A stretch of 64,000 nt of DNA from assembly GCA_958352885.1 (NCBI GenBank), contig CATWQI010000010.1, positions 1 through 64,000 on the forward strand, read 5' to 3'. Positions 40,638 through 48,936 of this stretch are shown piece after piece. Source of the DNA: an uncultured Duncaniella sp. (GTDB lineage Bacteria; Bacteroidota; Bacteroidia; Bacteroidales; Muribaculaceae). Position numbers and translations under genes: made by a program. The first letter of the stretch is position 1, and each line of letters opens with the position of its first letter. The notes below the pieces were generated by a model. That model saw nothing but the letters and a program-made list of their open reading frames with translations, was not told the origin of the DNA and made no database searches.

Positions 40638-41372
40638 ATGAGATATTTCATGCGGTTGGCATACAGAGGAGCGCCTTTTCACGGCTGGCAGAGTCAGCCT
40701 GGCGAGGTGACTGTGCAGGAGACTTTGGAGAAGGCTCTATCTACTGTCATGCGCCGTGACATGAAGATTGTAGGAGCGGGACGTACCGATACCGGAGTCA
40801 ATGCCCGCATGATGGTGGCGCATTTCGACACCGATGTCCCGATCGAGAATACGGAAAAGCTTGTGCGGGGTCTTAATTCCTTGATCGGTAAGGATATCGC
40901 AGTCTACGAGATTTATGAGGTCTCCCCTGACAAGCATGCCAGATTTGATGCGACCTCGCGCACCTATCATTACTATGCCGTGGCAGAAAAGTCGCCTTTC
41001 TTCTACCCCCTGAGCTGGAAAGCTCCCGCAGGGCTCGATTACGATAAGATGAATAAGGCGGCTGAGCTGCTTCTGCACACTTCGGATTTCACATCGTTTG
41101 CCAAGCTTCACACCGATGCGAAGACTAATATCTGTAAGGTGACGCATGCCCGGTGGCATAGGGTCGGGGATACTGACGGTTGGGTGTTCATCATTACTGC
41201 TGACCGTTTCCTTCGCAATATGGTGCGTGCCGTGGTCGGCACACTTGTGGAAGTGGGCAGGGGCAAAATGACCGTAGATGACTTTCAGGCTGTGATAGAT
41301 CGTCGTAACCGCTGTGCCGCAGGTACATCGATGCCCCCTCAGGCTCTCTACCTATGGGAGGTGACGTATTAA
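40638..41372 (+). CDS. truA: tRNA pseudouridine(38-40) synthase TruA
   Basis: 244 residues from ATG 40638 (GTG 40635 is just before it). Isomerises uridines 38-40 in the anticodon arm. Visible: FMRLAYRGAPFHGWQSQPGE, the catalytic Asp in GAGRTDTGVNARMM, then TSRTYHYY and FLRNMVRAVVGTLVEVGRGK. Full length. Lies between speA and an acyltransferase gene (14-nt gap), apparently one transcript. Confidence 0.96.
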   Translation: MRYFMRLAYRGAPFHGWQSQPGEVTVQETLEKALSTVMRRDMKIVGAGRTDTGVNARMMVAHFDTDVPIENTEKLVRGLNSLIGKDIAVYEIYEVSPDKHARFDATSRTYHYYAVAEKSPFFYPLSWKAPAGLDYDKMNKAAELLLHTSDFTSFAKLHTDAKTNICKVTHARWHRVGDTDGWVFIITADRFLRNMVRAVVGTLVEVGRGKMTVDDFQAVIDRRNRCAAGTSMPPQALYLWEVTY

Positions 41373-41386
41373 CCGCCGGATAGACA

Positions 41387-42406
41387 ATGAGAGGAGGAAG
41401 GATTCTTTATCTGGATGTGGTGAGGCTGATGGCTTGTTGCATGGTCGTGCTTATGCATTCACCTATGCCTGCTACTCAGGAAAACAGTCTGTTTTTGCTT
41501 GCACTCAGTTACATGACTGCTCCATGTATAGGTCTATTTTTAATGGTGAGTGGAGCCTTGTTATTGCCGGTCAGAGAGGATGCGAGGGTTTTCCTACGCA
41601 GGCGTTTGGGGAAGGTTTTGATTCCTGCGCTTGTCTGGACTTTGTTTTATATTGTTGTGAAAAGCCTTAGTGATGATTCGGTTGATATTTCAGCAATTGC
41701 ATGCCGAGTGCTGTCTGTGCCGTTTTCACCACAGGGTTCCGGTGTGATGTGGTTTATGTATACTCTCATCGGACTTTATATAATCTCTCCTGTGATAAGC
41801 CCTTGGCTTGAAGATGTCAAGAAACCGACTTTGCAGCTATACTTGTCATTCTGGTTCTTGACTCTGTGTTTCCCGCTTGTTGAAATTGTGTTGGATGTTA
41901 ATACGGGTATCACAGGACTTTATTATTATTTATCCGGTTACATAGGATATTTTGTCTTAGGATATTATTTGAGAAGATATGGCGATATTATCAGTCTGCA
42001 GTGGTGTGCTGCATTATGTGTATTGTCGATAAGTGCGCCTGTGGTATGCTGGTGGTTGGGACTGGAAGTTGATTTTTACAGAGTTTTCTGGTATCTTTCG
42101 GTTTTCGTGGCTATTATGGCTGTGTTTTGGTTCGTGCTGCTATGTAATAGGTTTAGTACTCATAAAAGTTCCGGATTAGTTGCGAGGACATCCAACCTGG
42201 CGTTTGGCGTATATCTGGTTTATATTTTTATCATGCGTGATTGGGTGTGGACATGGGGTTGGATTAGGGATATGGATAACTATGTATTGCAGGTTCTGGC
42301 TATATTTATCTGTACGATGGTTATCAGTATGGCATTGTGTTTTGTGATTTCGCTGCTTCCGGTAGGCGATTATCTTATAGGTTATAAAGTCGATAAAAAG
42401 TCGTAA
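41387..42406 (+). CDS. Acyltransferase 3 family membrane protein
   Basis: 339 residues with about ten membrane helices. Start GGRILYLDVVRLMACCMVVLMHS carries the conserved R and the catalytic-type H of the acyltransferase 3 fold, and PLLKPT-like loops are absent. The WFMYTLIGLYIISPVISPWL segment is typical. Such proteins O-acetylate or O-succinylate surface sugars in the inner membrane; the substrate is unknown. Base composition is more AT-rich than in the flanking truA and prfB genes, especially in the second half, so acquisition is possible. The prfB -7 box overlaps its stop codon. Confidence 0.82.
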   Translation: MRGGRILYLDVVRLMACCMVVLMHSPMPATQENSLFLLALSYMTAPCIGLFLMVSGALLLPVREDARVFLRRRLGKVLIPALVWTLFYIVVKSLSDDSVDISAIACRVLSVPFSPQGSGVMWFMYTLIGLYIISPVISPWLEDVKKPTLQLYLSFWFLTLCFPLVEIVLDVNTGITGLYYYLSGYIGYFVLGYYLRRYGDIISLQWCAALCVLSISAPVVCWWLGLEVDFYRVFWYLSVFVAIMAVFWFVLLCNRFSTHKSSGLVARTSNLAFGVYLVYIFIMRDWVWTWGWIRDMDNYVLQVLAIFICTMVISMALCFVISLLPVGDYLIGYKVDKKS

Positions 42407-42411
42407 CTTTG
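42404..42411 (+). promoter_or_regulatory. -7 box of prfB overlapping the upstream stop codon
   Basis: TAACTTTG; its TAA is the stop codon of the acyltransferase gene. No clear -33 box. Leader to the prfB ATG (42459) about 40 nt. Confidence 0.5.
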
Positions 42412-42458
42412 CAAATGAATTGAAAATATTAATTAATATCATAATTTATAGTATAAAA

Positions 42459-43575
42459 ATGATTACTCAGGAACAATTAAAAGAGACTTTTGAGCGCAAG
42501 CTGGCGCTGAGGAGGTATCTTTGACATCGACAGTAAGAAGATACAGGTAGAAGAAGAGGAATTGCGCACTCATGTGCCGGATTTCTGGGAGCATCCCAAG
42601 GAGGCACAGGCGCAGATGAAGAAAATCAAGGATATCCAGGCATGGATTGACGGCTATGAGGAGATTGACAAGGTGGTCAATGAACTTGAACTCGCCTGGG
42701 ACTTCCTGAAGGAAGGACTTGTGGAAGAGTCGGATATTGATGCGCTCTATGCCGACGCAATCACCAAAATCGAGAACCTTGAGCTGCGCAATATGCTGCG
42801 CCGTGAGGAAGATAAGCTCGGTGTGGTGCTGAAAATCAACTCAGGTGCCGGCGGTACCGAGAGCCAGGACTGGGCTTCAATGCTGATGCGCATGTATCTG
42901 CGCTGGTGTGAGTCACACGGTTACAAGACATCGATTGCCAACTTGCTTGAAGGTGACGAGGCGGGTATAAAGTCATGTACCATAAATGTGGAGGGCGACT
43001 TTGCCTACGGATATCTGAAGAGTGAGAATGGCGTGCATCGTCTGGTGCGTGTGTCGCCTTACAATGCGCAGGGTAAGCGAATGACATCCTTTGCCTCTGT
43101 GTTCGTGACTCCGCTCGTCGATGATACTATCGAGGTGAAGGTGGAGCCGGCATTACTCTCATGGGATACATTCCGTTCAGGCGGCGCCGGCGGTCAGAAT
43201 GTGAATAAGGTGGAATCAGGCGTACGCCTGCGCTATCAGTTTACCGACCCGTACACTGGTGAGCAGGAGGAGATTCTGATTGAGAACACCGAGACTCGTG
43301 ACCAGCCGAAGAACAAGGAAAACGCATTGCGTCAGCTTCGTTCCATACTTTATGACAAGGAGCTTCAGCATAGACTGCAGGAGCAGGCAAAGGTCGAGGC
43401 AGGCAAGATGAAGATTGAATGGGGTTCGCAGATACGAAGCTACGTGTTTGACGATCGTCGTGTCAAGGACCATCGTACCAATTATCAGACAAGCGATGTC
43501 AACGGTGTGATGGACGGCGACCTCGATGCGTTCATCAAGGCATACCTGATGGAATTTGCCGGAAGCGAAGAATAA
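42459..43575 (+). CDS. prfB: Peptide chain release factor 2, made by programmed +1 frameshift
   Basis: RF2 ends translation at UGA and UAA. Translation starts at ATG 42459 and gives 21 residues to the in-frame TGA at 42522-42524. A +1 shift at CTT-T then continues as L-D-I-D-S-K-K to 43575, in total about 371 residues. The AGGAGG at 42510-42515 sits three bases before CTT, the internal Shine-Dalgarno that drives the shift. The catalytic G-G-Q is present in GGAGGQNVNKVESGV. The stop-recognition tripeptide is S-P-Y instead of S-P-F. The shift makes RF2 self-regulating: high RF2 stops at the TGA, low RF2 favours the shift. This is not a broken gene. Confidence 0.97.
42510..42525 (+). promoter_or_regulatory. 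prfB programmed +1 frameshift site
   Basis: AGG AGG TAT CTT TGA C: internal SD AGGAGG, slippery CTT, stop TGA followed by C (a weak termination context). One of the few clear SD-like sequences in the window. Confidence 0.97.
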
Positions 43576-43610
43576 GACCGGTCCGATATAAACTGTGCAA
43601 TCGGACAGCT

Positions 43611-43685
43611 ATAATAACGACAAAGGAGCCGGAAGTTATGGTTAGCAGATGCTAAGGAAACTTCCGGCTCCTTTGTCGTTATTAT
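43611..43685. terminator. 27-bp perfect hairpin, bidirectional terminator of prfB and the PspC gene
   Basis: Arms 43611-43637 and 43659-43685 are exact inverted copies. The 21-nt loop has its own TTAGCA/TGCTAA stem. A-rich and T-rich ends occur on both sides. Two genes converge on it. Confidence 0.85.
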
Positions 43686-43726
43686 GTGTGTTTCAGAGTA
43701 TTTCTTTCATGGACGGATTGTGCTGT

Positions 43727-44851
43727 TTATGAAAACATGGGAGGAAGCGCTGATGCCGGTGCTAACGAGGAGAACGTAGCTAAGGCGAAGTGATCGATTT
43801 CGGGATTGATGTTGAGGAGGATAGCTGTGGCGATGATGAAGATGGCCTCAAAAATTATTCCGGTGATTATTACCGGGGCTGATGCTCCCTTGACTTTGAA
43901 AATCACCGAGCATGACGCCCACCAGACCGCGATGGCAGGGATGAGGATAGCCATGACTGCGCATACCATTGCCCATCCGTCTATGTATGGAGTGGTCAGA
44001 GCGATATCAAATGAATTGAGCAGGCTGGGATTGCAGGCAAAGTAATATAGTAGGATACCTGCTATGACGCATAGCACGAGGATTACTGATGCGATAGCTG
44101 TGATGCCTGCCGCAAATCCGATGAATGCGAGGATGCATTTTGCCACTACCGAAAAGAGTGTGTTGACAAAGTTGCTGAATGTGCTTGCGTTGCTGTCAGG
44201 GACGGGGGCTACCGGGGGGACGGCATTGCTTATCACAGTCTGACCTACATTGTCGAGGGTCACAGGCTGTCCTTGCATCTCAAGAATCTGCCTGGGTGTG
44301 CGTGCCACCGGTATTACCATCCATGCTATGAGATAGATAAACACCCATGTGCCGAAGCTGATTGAAAATATGGGGGTGGGAAGTATGGCGAGGGCAACAA
44401 TGAGGATACGCATAACGGTGACATCCCAGCCGGTGTATTGGGCAAGACCGGCTATCACGCCTCCGAATACTTTGTGGCGCAGGTCACGATAGAGTTTTTT
44501 GTGGATTGGGGGAGGGGGAGGGCAGCCTGCCGGACGGCGTCCGGACGGTTCTGTCGCCGGGTCTTGCTGCTGTGATGTGCAGAATTCGGCTTCGTCGGAG
44601 ATTTGCTCCGGGCGTCCCATTGTCTCGATTACGTTGTTGACATCTTCAAGTACTATCACATTTGCCCCTGAGCTGATGCGCTCGTCAAACAGTTCGGAGA
44701 TGCGGCATTCGATGTCGGCTACTATCTCGCTCCCTTCCTGTCCGGGGAATGTCGCGCGAAGCTGTGACAGGTAGCTTTTGAGAAGTGTATACGCGTCCTC
44801 GTCGATATAAAATATTTTTCCGTTGATGTTTACGGGGAAAGTCTTTTTCAT
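43727..44851 (-). CDS. PspC domain membrane protein
   Basis: 374 residues. Residues 1-90 are a soluble N-terminal domain starting MKKTFPVNINGKIFYIDEDAY, with an EIVADIECRISELFDERI segment common in Bacteroidota PspC proteins. Then a Pro-rich linker (CPPPPP) and the PspC domain (about 118-180, KLYRDLRHKVFGGVIAGLAQYTGWD), followed by four to five membrane helices. PspC senses or answers envelope stress in other phyla. The gene follows a PadR regulator gene by 15 nt, the usual PadR-PspC pair, suggesting PadR-controlled expression. Confidence 0.88.
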   Translation of the reverse strand: MKKTFPVNINGKIFYIDEDAYTLLKSYLSQLRATFPGQEGSEIVADIECRISELFDERISSGANVIVLEDVNNVIETMGRPEQISDEAEFCTSQQQDPATEPSGRRPAGCPPPPPIHKKLYRDLRHKVFGGVIAGLAQYTGWDVTVMRILIVALAILPTPIFSISFGTWVFIYLIAWMVIPVARTPRQILEMQGQPVTLDNVGQTVISNAVPPVAPVPDSNASTFSNFVNTLFSVVAKCILAFIGFAAGITAIASVILVLCVIAGILLYYFACNPSLLNSFDIALTTPYIDGWAMVCAVMAILIPAIAVWWASCSVIFKVKGASAPVIITGIIFEAIFIIATAILLNINPEIDHFALATFSSLAPASALPPMFS

Positions 44852-44866
44852 AATTGCGGTGGGTGT

Positions 44867-45232
44867 TTATTCTTGTGATGGGTGGTTTGTTTCGTTAGTT
44901 TGGGTCTCTTCGGCGAGAAGCAGCGAGACTGAGCAGGCTATTTCATTCCATGAGTCCTGAAGCTGTTCGAGAAAATTCAGCCCCAGAGGGGTTATGGAAT
45001 AGTACTTGCGGGGCGGTCCTTGGGTGGATTCTTCCCAACGGTAGGCGAGGAGCCCGTCGTTTTTGAGGCGGGTGAGGAGGGGGTAGAGCGTCCCTTCCAT
45101 CACAATCAGATGTGCTTCTTTGAGCCGGGCTATCATCTCCGAAGCGTAGGCGTCGCCTCGCTTCAGGAGAAGTAGCACGCAGAACTCAAGCATCCCTTTG
45201 CGCATCTGTGATTTCAGATTGTCTATGTTCAT
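44867..45232 (-). CDS. PadR family transcriptional regulator
   Basis: 121 residues. Winged-helix start with KSQMRKGMLEFCVLLLLKRGDAYASEMI, recognition helix LIVMEGTLYPLLTRLKNDGLL, wing WEESTQGPPRKYYSITPLG, then a short C-terminal helix. It is the size of PadR subfamily 2. The divergent inverted repeat at 45322-45352 on its promoter suggests autorepression. The ligand is unknown. Co-transcribed with the PspC gene. Confidence 0.92.
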   Translation of the reverse strand: MNIDNLKSQMRKGMLEFCVLLLLKRGDAYASEMIARLKEAHLIVMEGTLYPLLTRLKNDGLLAYRWEESTQGPPRKYYSITPLGLNFLEQLQDSWNEIACSVSLLLAEETQTNETNHPSQE

Positions 45233-45306
45233 TTTATATTCGGCGACCGGAGGTTTGTAATTAAAAAATCATGGGTGTGTGTCTGTGTTTGTCTCCGACC
45301 ACGATG

Positions 45307-45337
45307 CAAAGGTATGATAAGTTATAGTACTATGCAA
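45307..45337 (-). promoter_or_regulatory. Promoter of the PadR-PspC operon
   Basis: Minus-strand TTG (45337-45335), 20-nt spacer, TACCTTTG (45314-45307). Confidence 0.68.
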
Positions 45338-45352
45338 TACCAAGTACTATAA
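45322..45352. promoter_or_regulatory. Inverted repeat over the PadR promoter, candidate operator
   Basis: TTATAGTACT (45322-45331) and AGTACTATAA (45343-45352) are exact inverted copies, 11-nt spacer, overlapping the -33 box. A PadR dimer site is the simplest reading. Confidence 0.55.
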
Positions 45353-45389
45353 TTTAACTGAATTTAACAAATAAAACCTTTGGAAACGT

Positions 45390-45427
45390 AAAAAAAGCCC
45401 TGTGTGGCAACGTGTGTCACACAGGGC
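45390..45427 (-). terminator. Rho-independent terminator of argC
   Basis: GCCCTGTGTG (45397-45406) pairs with CACACAGGGC (45418-45427). On the minus strand it is followed by TTTTTTACG. Confidence 0.88.
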
Positions 45428-45454
45428 GTAAAAATGTCCTGGCAGCAGGTCTGA

Positions 45455-46426
45455 TTAGAATGCTACTGACTTCATGGTCAGACCGGTAGTTTCCTGAAGT
45501 CCGAACAGAAGGTTCATGGTGTGAACCGCATTGCCGGCTCCGCCTTTAAGTAGATTGTCGATTACGGCTGTAATCATCAGCTTGCCGTTTATTTTATCCA
45601 GATGGATTATACACTTGTTGGTGTTTACCACATCCTTCAAATCAGGAATCTTTGAGGTGATAAAAGTGAAGTTGTGGTCATCGAAGTAGTCGTGGTATAG
45701 CCTGATGACTTCTGTGAGTTCGAGCGGACAGTCTATATAGCTTACAGCCATGATGCCGCGGGAGAACGGTCCGCGTATGGGGAGCATGAGCAATCGGGAG
45801 TTGAAGCTCTGCTGCATGGAGCGGAGGGTCTGCATTATCTCCGGTTCCTGCTGGTGGGAGAACGGGCGGTAGACCACCAGATTGTCATTCCGGCGTGAGT
45901 AATGAGACGATGGACGCAGCTCGCCCCCGTCGCTTGTGCTGCCGGTTATGATGGTGGTGTGTATGTCGCTGTTGAGCAGCAGGTTCTTGGCAAGCGGGAG
46001 TAGCGAAAGCTCGACTACCATTGCGAGACATCCAGGGTTTGCTACGTGGCGTGCGCCACGCACCATGGGCTTGCGGTTTAGCTCCGACAGACCGTACACG
46101 AAGTCGTGGGTGTCGTTTTCAAGTCGGAAGTCACGTGCGAGGTCGATGATTCTCAGCTCCTCCGGGATTTGGTTCTGCTCAAGGAATTCCTTGGTTTTTC
46201 CGGCAGGACGGCAGCAGAACAGTACGTCGATAGCATTGAGGTCGTATGTGCTGGAGAAATTCATGTCGATTTCCCCGTGTAGGCCTTGATGCACATCCAC
46301 TATTCTCTGTCCGGCTACGGTGCGTGAGTGGACCCACTTGATTTCCACGTCGGGATGGTTGATAAGTATGCGCACCAGCTCGCCTGCGGCATATCCGGAG
46401 CCTCCGATGATTCCTACTTTAATCAT
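45455..46426 (-). CDS. argC: N-acetyl-gamma-glutamyl-phosphate reductase ArgC
   Basis: Reduces N-acetylglutamyl phosphate (or the N-succinyl form used by some Bacteroidota) in arginine synthesis. 323 residues. NAD(P) motif GIIGGSGYAAGELVRIL, the active-site Cys in HVANPGCLAMV, then KGGAGNAVHTMNLLFG at the end. The Cys neighbourhood and length are normal. It lies 8 nt downstream of gltX on the same strand and ends in a strong terminator. Confidence 0.95.
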   Translation of the reverse strand: MIKVGIIGGSGYAAGELVRILINHPDVEIKWVHSRTVAGQRIVDVHQGLHGEIDMNFSSTYDLNAIDVLFCCRPAGKTKEFLEQNQIPEELRIIDLARDFRLENDTHDFVYGLSELNRKPMVRGARHVANPGCLAMVVELSLLPLAKNLLLNSDIHTTIITGSTSDGGELRPSSHYSRRNDNLVVYRPFSHQQEPEIMQTLRSMQQSFNSRLLMLPIRGPFSRGIMAVSYIDCPLELTEVIRLYHDYFDDHNFTFITSKIPDLKDVVNTNKCIIHLDKINGKLMITAVIDNLLKGGAGNAVHTMNLLFGLQETTGLTMKSVAF

Positions 46427-46434
46427 GCTGTATA

Positions 46435-47964
46435 TTATATGGTATGGATATTTTCAATACCTTTCTGTATGCGGCGTATTGTCTCCTCCTTGCCGAGAAG
46501 CTCGGTGATGTCGAAGATGTGGGGACCCTTGCATTCGCCAACGAGAGTGAGGCGGAAGGCGTTCATCACGTTGCCGAGGTGGTATTCGTGTGCTGCCACC
46601 CATTCAAGCACCGGAGGTTCGGCAGCCGCCGACCTGAAATCAGGGAGCGACTTGATTACCTCGATAAGTTCGGTGAGAATCTTCGGGGTGTCCTCCTTCC
46701 ATCTTTTTTTGATATCCTTTTCCGCATAGGAAGTTGGCTCTGCAAAGAAGAATTTCGCCTGTTCCCAAAGGTCGGCGACGAAATTAATGCGGCCCTTTAC
46801 CAGGCTGACGACACGAGTGAGGAACTCGTCGGTGTAATCCGCATCATTGATGCCGTGGGATTTGAGCACCGGACGGAACATCTGTGCAAGTTCCCGATCG
46901 GGTGTGGACTGGAGATACTCGTGGTTGAACCAACGCCCTTTGTCGTAAGCGAACTTTGCGCCTGAGCGGGAGCAATGGTCAAACGAGAATTTCTGGATAA
47001 GCTCGTCCATGCTCATGATTTCGGTGTCGTCACCGGGATTCCAACCGAGCAGGGCGAGAAAGTTTATCACAGCCTCAGGAAGATAACCGGACTCGCGATA
47101 GCCTGTGGAGATGGCTCCCGATGCGGGGTCGTGCCATTCGAGGGGGAATACCGGGAAACCGAGGCGGTCGCCGTCGCGTTTTGAGAGCTTCCCCTTGCCG
47201 TCGGGTTTGAGAAGCAGCGGCAGGTGTACGAATTGTGGCTGGGTGTCGCTCCATCCGAATGCCTCGTAGAGTAGCACATGCAGCGGTGCGGATGGGAGCC
47301 ACTCTTCACCACGGATAACATGTGACACTTCCATGAGATGGTCGTCCACAATGTTGGCGAGGTGATAGGTAGGCAGGTCATCAGCGCTCTTGTAAAGCAC
47401 CTTGTCGTCAAGTATTGAAGAGTTGATGGTCACTTTGCCTCGGAGCAGGTCGTCAACCACCACGTCCCGTCCGGGCTCGATAAGGAAGCGGACCACGTAG
47501 GGGGTGCCCTCGTCGATGAGGCGTGTCACCTCGTCGGCAGGCATGGAGAGGGAGTTGCGCATGTTGAGGCGTGTCGATGCGTCGTATTGGAAATTGGGTG
47601 TGGCATTGCGTGCCGCCTCAAGTTCCTGCGGAGTGTCGAATGCTATGTACGCCTTGCCGTTGTCAAGCAGCATCTTGACATGCTCGCGGTATATGTCGCG
47701 GCGTTCGCTCTGTTTGTAGGGACCGTAGTTACCGCCTTCACGCACGCCTTCATCTATTTTGATGCCGAGCCATGCGAGGGCTTCGTTGATGTACTCCTCG
47801 GCACCGGGGACGAAACGGTGTGAATCGGTGTCCTCGATGCGGAGAATCATGTCACCGCCGTTGCGGCGGGCAAACAGATAGTTGTAAAGGGCGGTACGGA
47901 CACCGCCGATATGTAGAGGCCCGGTGGGGGAGGGGGCGAATCTCACTCTGACTTTACGATTCAT
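46435..47964 (-). CDS. gltX: Glutamate--tRNA ligase
   Basis: 509 residues, class I synthetase charging tRNA-Glu. HIGH motif in APSPTGPLHIGGVRTALYN, KMSKS-like KLSKRDGD, and the anticodon-binding C-terminal half. Full length. Has its own good promoter. The MITE-like element begins 5 nt upstream of that promoter. argC follows 8 nt downstream. Confidence 0.97.
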   Translation of the reverse strand: MNRKVRVRFAPSPTGPLHIGGVRTALYNYLFARRNGGDMILRIEDTDSHRFVPGAEEYINEALAWLGIKIDEGVREGGNYGPYKQSERRDIYREHVKMLLDNGKAYIAFDTPQELEAARNATPNFQYDASTRLNMRNSLSMPADEVTRLIDEGTPYVVRFLIEPGRDVVVDDLLRGKVTINSSILDDKVLYKSADDLPTYHLANIVDDHLMEVSHVIRGEEWLPSAPLHVLLYEAFGWSDTQPQFVHLPLLLKPDGKGKLSKRDGDRLGFPVFPLEWHDPASGAISTGYRESGYLPEAVINFLALLGWNPGDDTEIMSMDELIQKFSFDHCSRSGAKFAYDKGRWFNHEYLQSTPDRELAQMFRPVLKSHGINDADYTDEFLTRVVSLVKGRINFVADLWEQAKFFFAEPTSYAEKDIKKRWKEDTPKILTELIEVIKSLPDFRSAAAEPPVLEWVAAHEYHLGNVMNAFRLTLVGECKGPHIFDITELLGKEETIRRIQKGIENIHTI

Positions 47965-48001
47965 GATTGGTTACAAGTAACTGGTAATGATAATTCAGCC
48001 A

Positions 48002-48032
48002 CAAAGTTAATTAAATCTATCGTGATAACAAA
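48002..48032 (-). promoter_or_regulatory. Promoter of gltX
   Basis: Minus-strand TTTG (48032-48029), 19-nt spacer, TAACTTTG (48009-48002). The upstream edge abuts the MITE-like element. Confidence 0.8.
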
Positions 48033-48038
48033 ACGATT

Positions 48039-48072
48039 AGACCCCGTTCCCCAATATTTGTTAACGCTGGGG
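48039..48072 (+). repeat. Left 34-bp terminal inverted repeat
   Basis: Begins AGACCCCGTTCCCC and ends GCTGGGG. Exact inverted copy of 48283-48316. Confidence 0.95.
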
Positions 48073-48282
48073 CGGTCAAGCGTTGTGCAGATGTGTTCGC
48101 GCAGTGAGGGAGCAATGCGTTTGCATTGTGACCGAAACAAGCGGACGCAGATGCATGACGATTGACCGAGGCGAAGGTAATTTCTGCCACGGACAGCTGA
48201 GAATAAATATGTCTGTTCTTCAGTCACGTAGCTACGGCTACGCTCCTTCATCACAAGACAAAAATCACTCAGAGATATGCGA

Positions 48283-48316
48283 CCCCAGCGTTAACAAATA
48301 TTGGGGAACGGGGTCT
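48283..48316 (-). repeat. Right 34-bp terminal inverted repeat
   Basis: Exact inverted copy of 48039-48072, ending GGGGTCT at the purN stop codon. Confidence 0.95.
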
Positions 48317-48924
48317 TAGGCGAGGGGTTCTTGTGATTGGCTGAAGTATTCGGCTGTAATGCGTGGAAAATGGAGCTTTTCGAGATTGTGAATTTTGGTC
48401 TCCACATCCTCGGGGGTGTCTGCGGGTAAAACGGGTATTGATGCCTGATAAATGATATCTCCTTCGTCGCAAAGTTCGTTTACGGCATGGATGGTGATTC
48501 CGGTCTCGGACTCACGGTTGGCTACTACCGCGCGGTGAATGTGTATGCCATACATCCCCTTGCCTCCGTACTTGGGTAGGAGTGAAGGGTGTATGTTGAT
48601 AATCCTGCCTTCATATCTTTTTATAAGGTATGCGGGGACCATCAGCAGGAACCCGGCAAGTACTATTCCTTCGACTGAGTGTCTGTCAAGCAGTTTTTCC
48701 ATGATTCCGGGGGTGTTGAGGTCCGCTTTTGTCACGGTTTCGCACGGCACGCCGAGCCTGCGAGCCCGTTCGAGCACAGGAGCGTCGGACCGGTTGCTGA
48801 TTACTACTGCCACTCGCACGCCGGTGCCGTCGGGGGTATTTAGACTGCGAATTAAGTTTTCAGCGTTTGAGCCGTTGCCTGATGCCAATATGGCGATATT
48901 TTTCACGTGCGGTTTTGTTTTCAT
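48316..48924 (-). CDS. purN: Phosphoribosylglycinamide formyltransferase PurN
   Basis: Transfers formyl from 10-formyl-THF to GAR in purine synthesis. 202 residues with NIAILASGNGSNAENLI, the catalytic GFLLMVPAYLIKRYEGRIINIHPSLLPKY-type region (Asn-His-Asp triad: HPSLLP, and Asp in ELCDEGDIIYQ). Start: ATG 48924 lies 4 nt after a -7 box, so it would be leaderless. A GTG at 48906 gives the canonical N-terminus (KNIAILASG) with a leader of about 15-20 nt, and I consider it at least as likely. The stop codon is formed at the edge of the MITE-like element. Confidence 0.94.
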   Translation of the reverse strand: MKTKPHVKNIAILASGNGSNAENLIRSLNTPDGTGVRVAVVISNRSDAPVLERARRLGVPCETVTKADLNTPGIMEKLLDRHSVEGIVLAGFLLMVPAYLIKRYEGRIINIHPSLLPKYGGKGMYGIHIHRAVVANRESETGITIHAVNELCDEGDIIYQASIPVLPADTPEDVETKIHNLEKLHFPRITAEYFSQSQEPLA

Positions 48925-48928
48925 GGCT

Positions 48929-48936
48929 CAAAGATA
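48929..48936 (-). promoter_or_regulatory. -7 box of purN
   Basis: Minus-strand TATCTTTG ending 4 nt before the ATG at 48924. No obvious -33 box. Confidence 0.5.

Larger units (their letters stand above)
48037..48318. mobile_element. MITE-like element with 34-bp terminal inverted repeats
   Basis: About 280 bp with exact 34-bp terminal inverted repeats (48039-48072 and 48283-48316) starting AGACCCCGTT, flanked by TTA on both sides (48037-48039 and 48316-48318), a possible 3-bp target duplication. It has no transposase and only short chance reading frames. Inside are small palindromes (CAATGC/GCATTG near 48114; CGTAGC/GCTACG near 48227). It lies between gltX and purN; the right-hand TTA is the complement of the purN stop codon. 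A non-autonomous transposon is the best reading; a large folded repeat element is the alternative. Confidence 0.65.

Noticed and set aside
42459..42524. Short reading frame ending in TGA before prfB, looking like a broken gene
   Set aside because: It is the first part of prfB; the AGGAGG-CTT-TGA signal is the normal programmed frameshift.
43611..43685. Reading the 27-bp inverted repeat as a transposon end
   Set aside because: No flanking duplication or second copy, and the place between two convergent genes fits a terminator.
46444..46965. A 173-residue plus-strand frame
   Set aside because: Antisense to gltX; codon shadow.
48083..48319. A 78-residue frame in the MITE-like element
   Set aside because: Runs into the terminal repeat, Cys/Arg-rich, no start context; chance.
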